From Tepidanaerobacter sp. GT38 (GTDB lineage Bacteria; Bacillota; Thermosediminibacteria; Thermosediminibacterales; Tepidanaerobacteraceae), in assembly GCF_021991635.1 (NCBI RefSeq), contig NZ_JAFFJA010000001.1, forward strand, positions 1 through 64,000: DNA of 64,000 nt. The letters run 5' to 3'. Shown here piece by piece: positions 62,612 to 64,000 of this stretch. Under the pieces are notes generated by a model, which saw only the letters and a list, made by a program, of their open reading frames with translations, had not been told where the DNA came from and searched no databases. Both the position numbers and the translations under genes were made by a program. How positions within the stretch are numbered: the first letter of the stretch is position 1; every line of letters starts with the position of its first letter.

Positions 62612-64000
62612 TTAAATGCCCAACAAAGACACTAATAGTCGAAAAACAATGCAAAGTAGTATTCCAGTTACAGTAGGTATTAAGAATGAAGCTACTGTCC
62701 ACTTAATGCTTTGGGTTTCTTTATAAATGGTAAGCAAAGTTGTGCCACATGGAAAATGGTTTAAGGAAAAAATCATGGTGCATACTGCTGTAACCCAGGT
62801 CCAGCCATTTGCCAATAAAAGCTGTCTTAAAGACGCAAGGGTTTCCAATTCCATCAGAGAATTTGATGCCGTATAGCTCATGATGATGATCGGTATGACA
62901 ATTTCATTTGCAGGAAGTCCCAAAAAGAACGCCAAGAGAATATATCCATCTAATCCCATAATCCGACCAAAGGGCTCAAAAAATTTTGCACACCAGCCAA
63001 GTATGCTTATATTGTCTATATAAGTATTTGTCATCAGCCATATTATTAGGCCTGCCGGAGCTGCAACTAATGCAGCACGAGCCAGCACAAATATGGTCCT
63101 ATCTAAAAGGGATCTCACCAAGATTCTGCCAAATTGGGGTTTGCGATAAGGCGGCAGTTCCAATGTAAAGGTAGATGGCAAGCCTTTTAGTATTGTTTGA
63201 GACAGAATTTTTGATACCATTAGGGTTATTAATACGGCAAATACTATAGCCACCATCACGGCAATGGTCGCTATTACTGTTTGAAAAGCACCGAAAGAGC
63301 CAGCGATAAATATGGTGGATAGAGCGATTAAAGTAGGAAATCTGCCGTTACACGGCACAAAATTATTTGTTATCGTTGCAATAAGCCTCTCCCTGGGAGA
63401 GTCAATTATTCTACAAGACACAACCCCTGCTGCATTGCAACCAAATCCCATGCACATAGTAAGAGCTTGTTTTCCATGGGTATGCGCCTTCTTGAAAAAA
63501 TTATCCAAGTTAAATGCCACTCGTGGCAGATATCCCAAATCCTCAAGTAGCGTAAACAAAGGAAAAAAAATCGCCATAGGAGGTAACATGACCGATACTA
63601 CCCAAGCCACCGTCCTATAAACTCCCAACACCACGGCCCCGTATATCCACTCGGGAACGCCAAAATAAAGGAATAAATCAGTTAAAAAGTCTTCTACATA
63701 AAAAAAACTTTCCGCCAGGATTTCAGATAGATAATTTGCCCCTGATATGGTGAGCCAGAAAACAAAGCCTAAAAGTGCCAGCATTATGGGTATTCCAAAA
63801 AGTTTTGACGTTAAGATGTCATCAATTTTTCGGTCAAGCTCATTGTAATGTGTGTTTTCAAATCTAACTGTAGCACGACTGATTTCTTCCGCCTTAAGCA
63901 CTATAGCTGTTGCTATAGCATCTCTAATTTCATCAATACAGGCGTATCTTGTTTCGAGTATGCCTTTTGCCTCTTTTAGGGCTGCCTTTAATAGTTCCTT
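62612..64000 (-). CDS. feoB: FeoB-like ferrous iron transporter, membrane part, continuing past the window
   Basis: The frame is open to the window end, so at least 462 codons are seen and the N-terminal G domain lies beyond 64000. The visible part begins KELLKAALKEAKGILETRYA, the helical linker found after the FeoB G domain, and then gives about 9-10 hydrophobic helices with the Gate blocks LPRVAFNLDNFFKKAHTHGK, MCMGFGCNAAGVVSCRIIDS and FVPCNGRFPT, and a second Gate domain LGLPANEIVIPIIIM. These conserved Cys and Gly residues line the FeoB pore. A GTG at 63901 is an internal codon, not the start. Confidence 0.9.
   Translation of the reverse strand, partial: KELLKAALKEAKGILETRYACIDEIRDAIATAIVLKAEEISRATVRFENTHYNELDRKIDDILTSKLFGIPIMLALLGFVFWLTISGANYLSEILAESFFYVEDFLTDLFLYFGVPEWIYGAVVLGVYRTVAWVVSVMLPPMAIFFPLFTLLEDLGYLPRVAFNLDNFFKKAHTHGKQALTMCMGFGCNAAGVVSCRIIDSPRERLIATITNNFVPCNGRFPTLIALSTIFIAGSFGAFQTVIATIAVMVAIVFAVLITLMVSKILSQTILKGLPSTFTLELPPYRKPQFGRILVRSLLDRTIFVLARAALVAAPAGLIIWLMTNTYIDNISILGWCAKFFEPFGRIMGLDGYILLAFFLGLPANEIVIPIIIMSYTASNSLMELETLASLRQLLLANGWTWVTAVCTMIFSLNHFPCGTTLLTIYKETQSIKWTVASFLIPTVTGILLCIVFRLLVSLLGI

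Noticed and set aside
63899-63901. GTG at 63901 as the start of the FeoB-like gene
   Set aside because: The same frame stays open to the window edge and encodes the FeoB linker helix, so the gene starts outside the window.

Overview
The window looks like a low-GC, spore-forming-type anaerobe of the class Clostridia, perhaps near Tepidanaerobacter or other thermophilic Clostridia; the genus is an impression, not a measurement. The evidence is an electron-bifurcating NfnAB pair, a small 4Fe-4S ferredoxin, 2-hydroxyacyl-CoA-dehydratase-type activase genes, a rubredoxin / NADH:rubredoxin reductase defence set, a c-di-AMP riboswitch, strong GGAGG ribosome binding sites and a type I-B-like CRISPR repeat ending in ATTGAAAC in its transcribed sense.

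Layout. 1-2.0 kb: a bacterial non-homologous end-joining locus (start of a stand-alone LigD polymerase, a stand-alone LigD-type ligase, Ku). 2.2-3.9 kb: purK-purE. 4.1-7.2 kb: a three-gene activase / dehydratase-like operon. 7.3-10.4 kb: a P-loop/Asp23-like gene followed by nfnA-nfnB. 10.5-14.5 kb: secreted GH18 protein, DUF2284 protein, a small acidic protein, tRNA-Arg(CCG), lgt and a thioesterase. 14.7-17.7 kb: c-di-AMP (ydaO-type) riboswitch, a possible 28-codon leader ORF, an opine-dehydrogenase-like gene and a cobalamin-binding protein. 18.2-21.9 kb: ddl, a rubredoxin-like protein, rubredoxin, rubredoxin reductase and a VanZ-like protein. 22.0-25.05 kb: an NhaC-type antiporter plus argH behind a promoter carrying two ARG-box-like sites. 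25.1-30.6 kb: DUF438 hemerythrin/PAS protein, an IclR-Fe-ADH-FAH cluster and a divergent MFS transporter. 30.8-35.2 kb: MATE exporter, degenerate GGDEF and SPOR membrane proteins, hflX. 35.5-37.2 kb: a decayed dicarboxylate/amino-acid symporter next to an intact asparaginase. 37.4-39.6 kb: a CRISPR array of 31 repeats with its leader on the right and no cas genes in view. 39.7-45.7 kb: cyclase, RDD protein, sfsA and potABCD.

45.8-62.2 kb is one functional block on the minus strand: kdgA-kdgK, then a LacI regulator with AAACGTTT operators, a branched-chain-amino-acid-type ABC importer (livKHMGF), an IlvD/Edd dehydratase, an Fe-S old-yellow-enzyme protein, a zinc alcohol dehydrogenase, an SDR, an FrdA-like flavoprotein, a fucose/arabinose-isomerase-like protein and a cupin, closed by a terminator at 45.73-45.76 kb. 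The logic suggests import of a polyol, sugar or sugar-acid derivative, redox remodelling, dehydration to a 2-keto-3-deoxy acid, then phosphorylation and aldol cleavage to pyruvate. The combination of two flavoenzymes and a LIV-type importer with a keto-deoxy-sugar route does not match any pathway I can name, and it is the best candidate for an undescribed system here. The right edge holds a ferredoxin and the membrane part of a FeoB-like iron transporter that runs off the window.

The second candidate is the riboswitch / leader ORF / opine dehydrogenase / B12 unit at 14.7-17.7 kb, which could make an unusual osmolyte.
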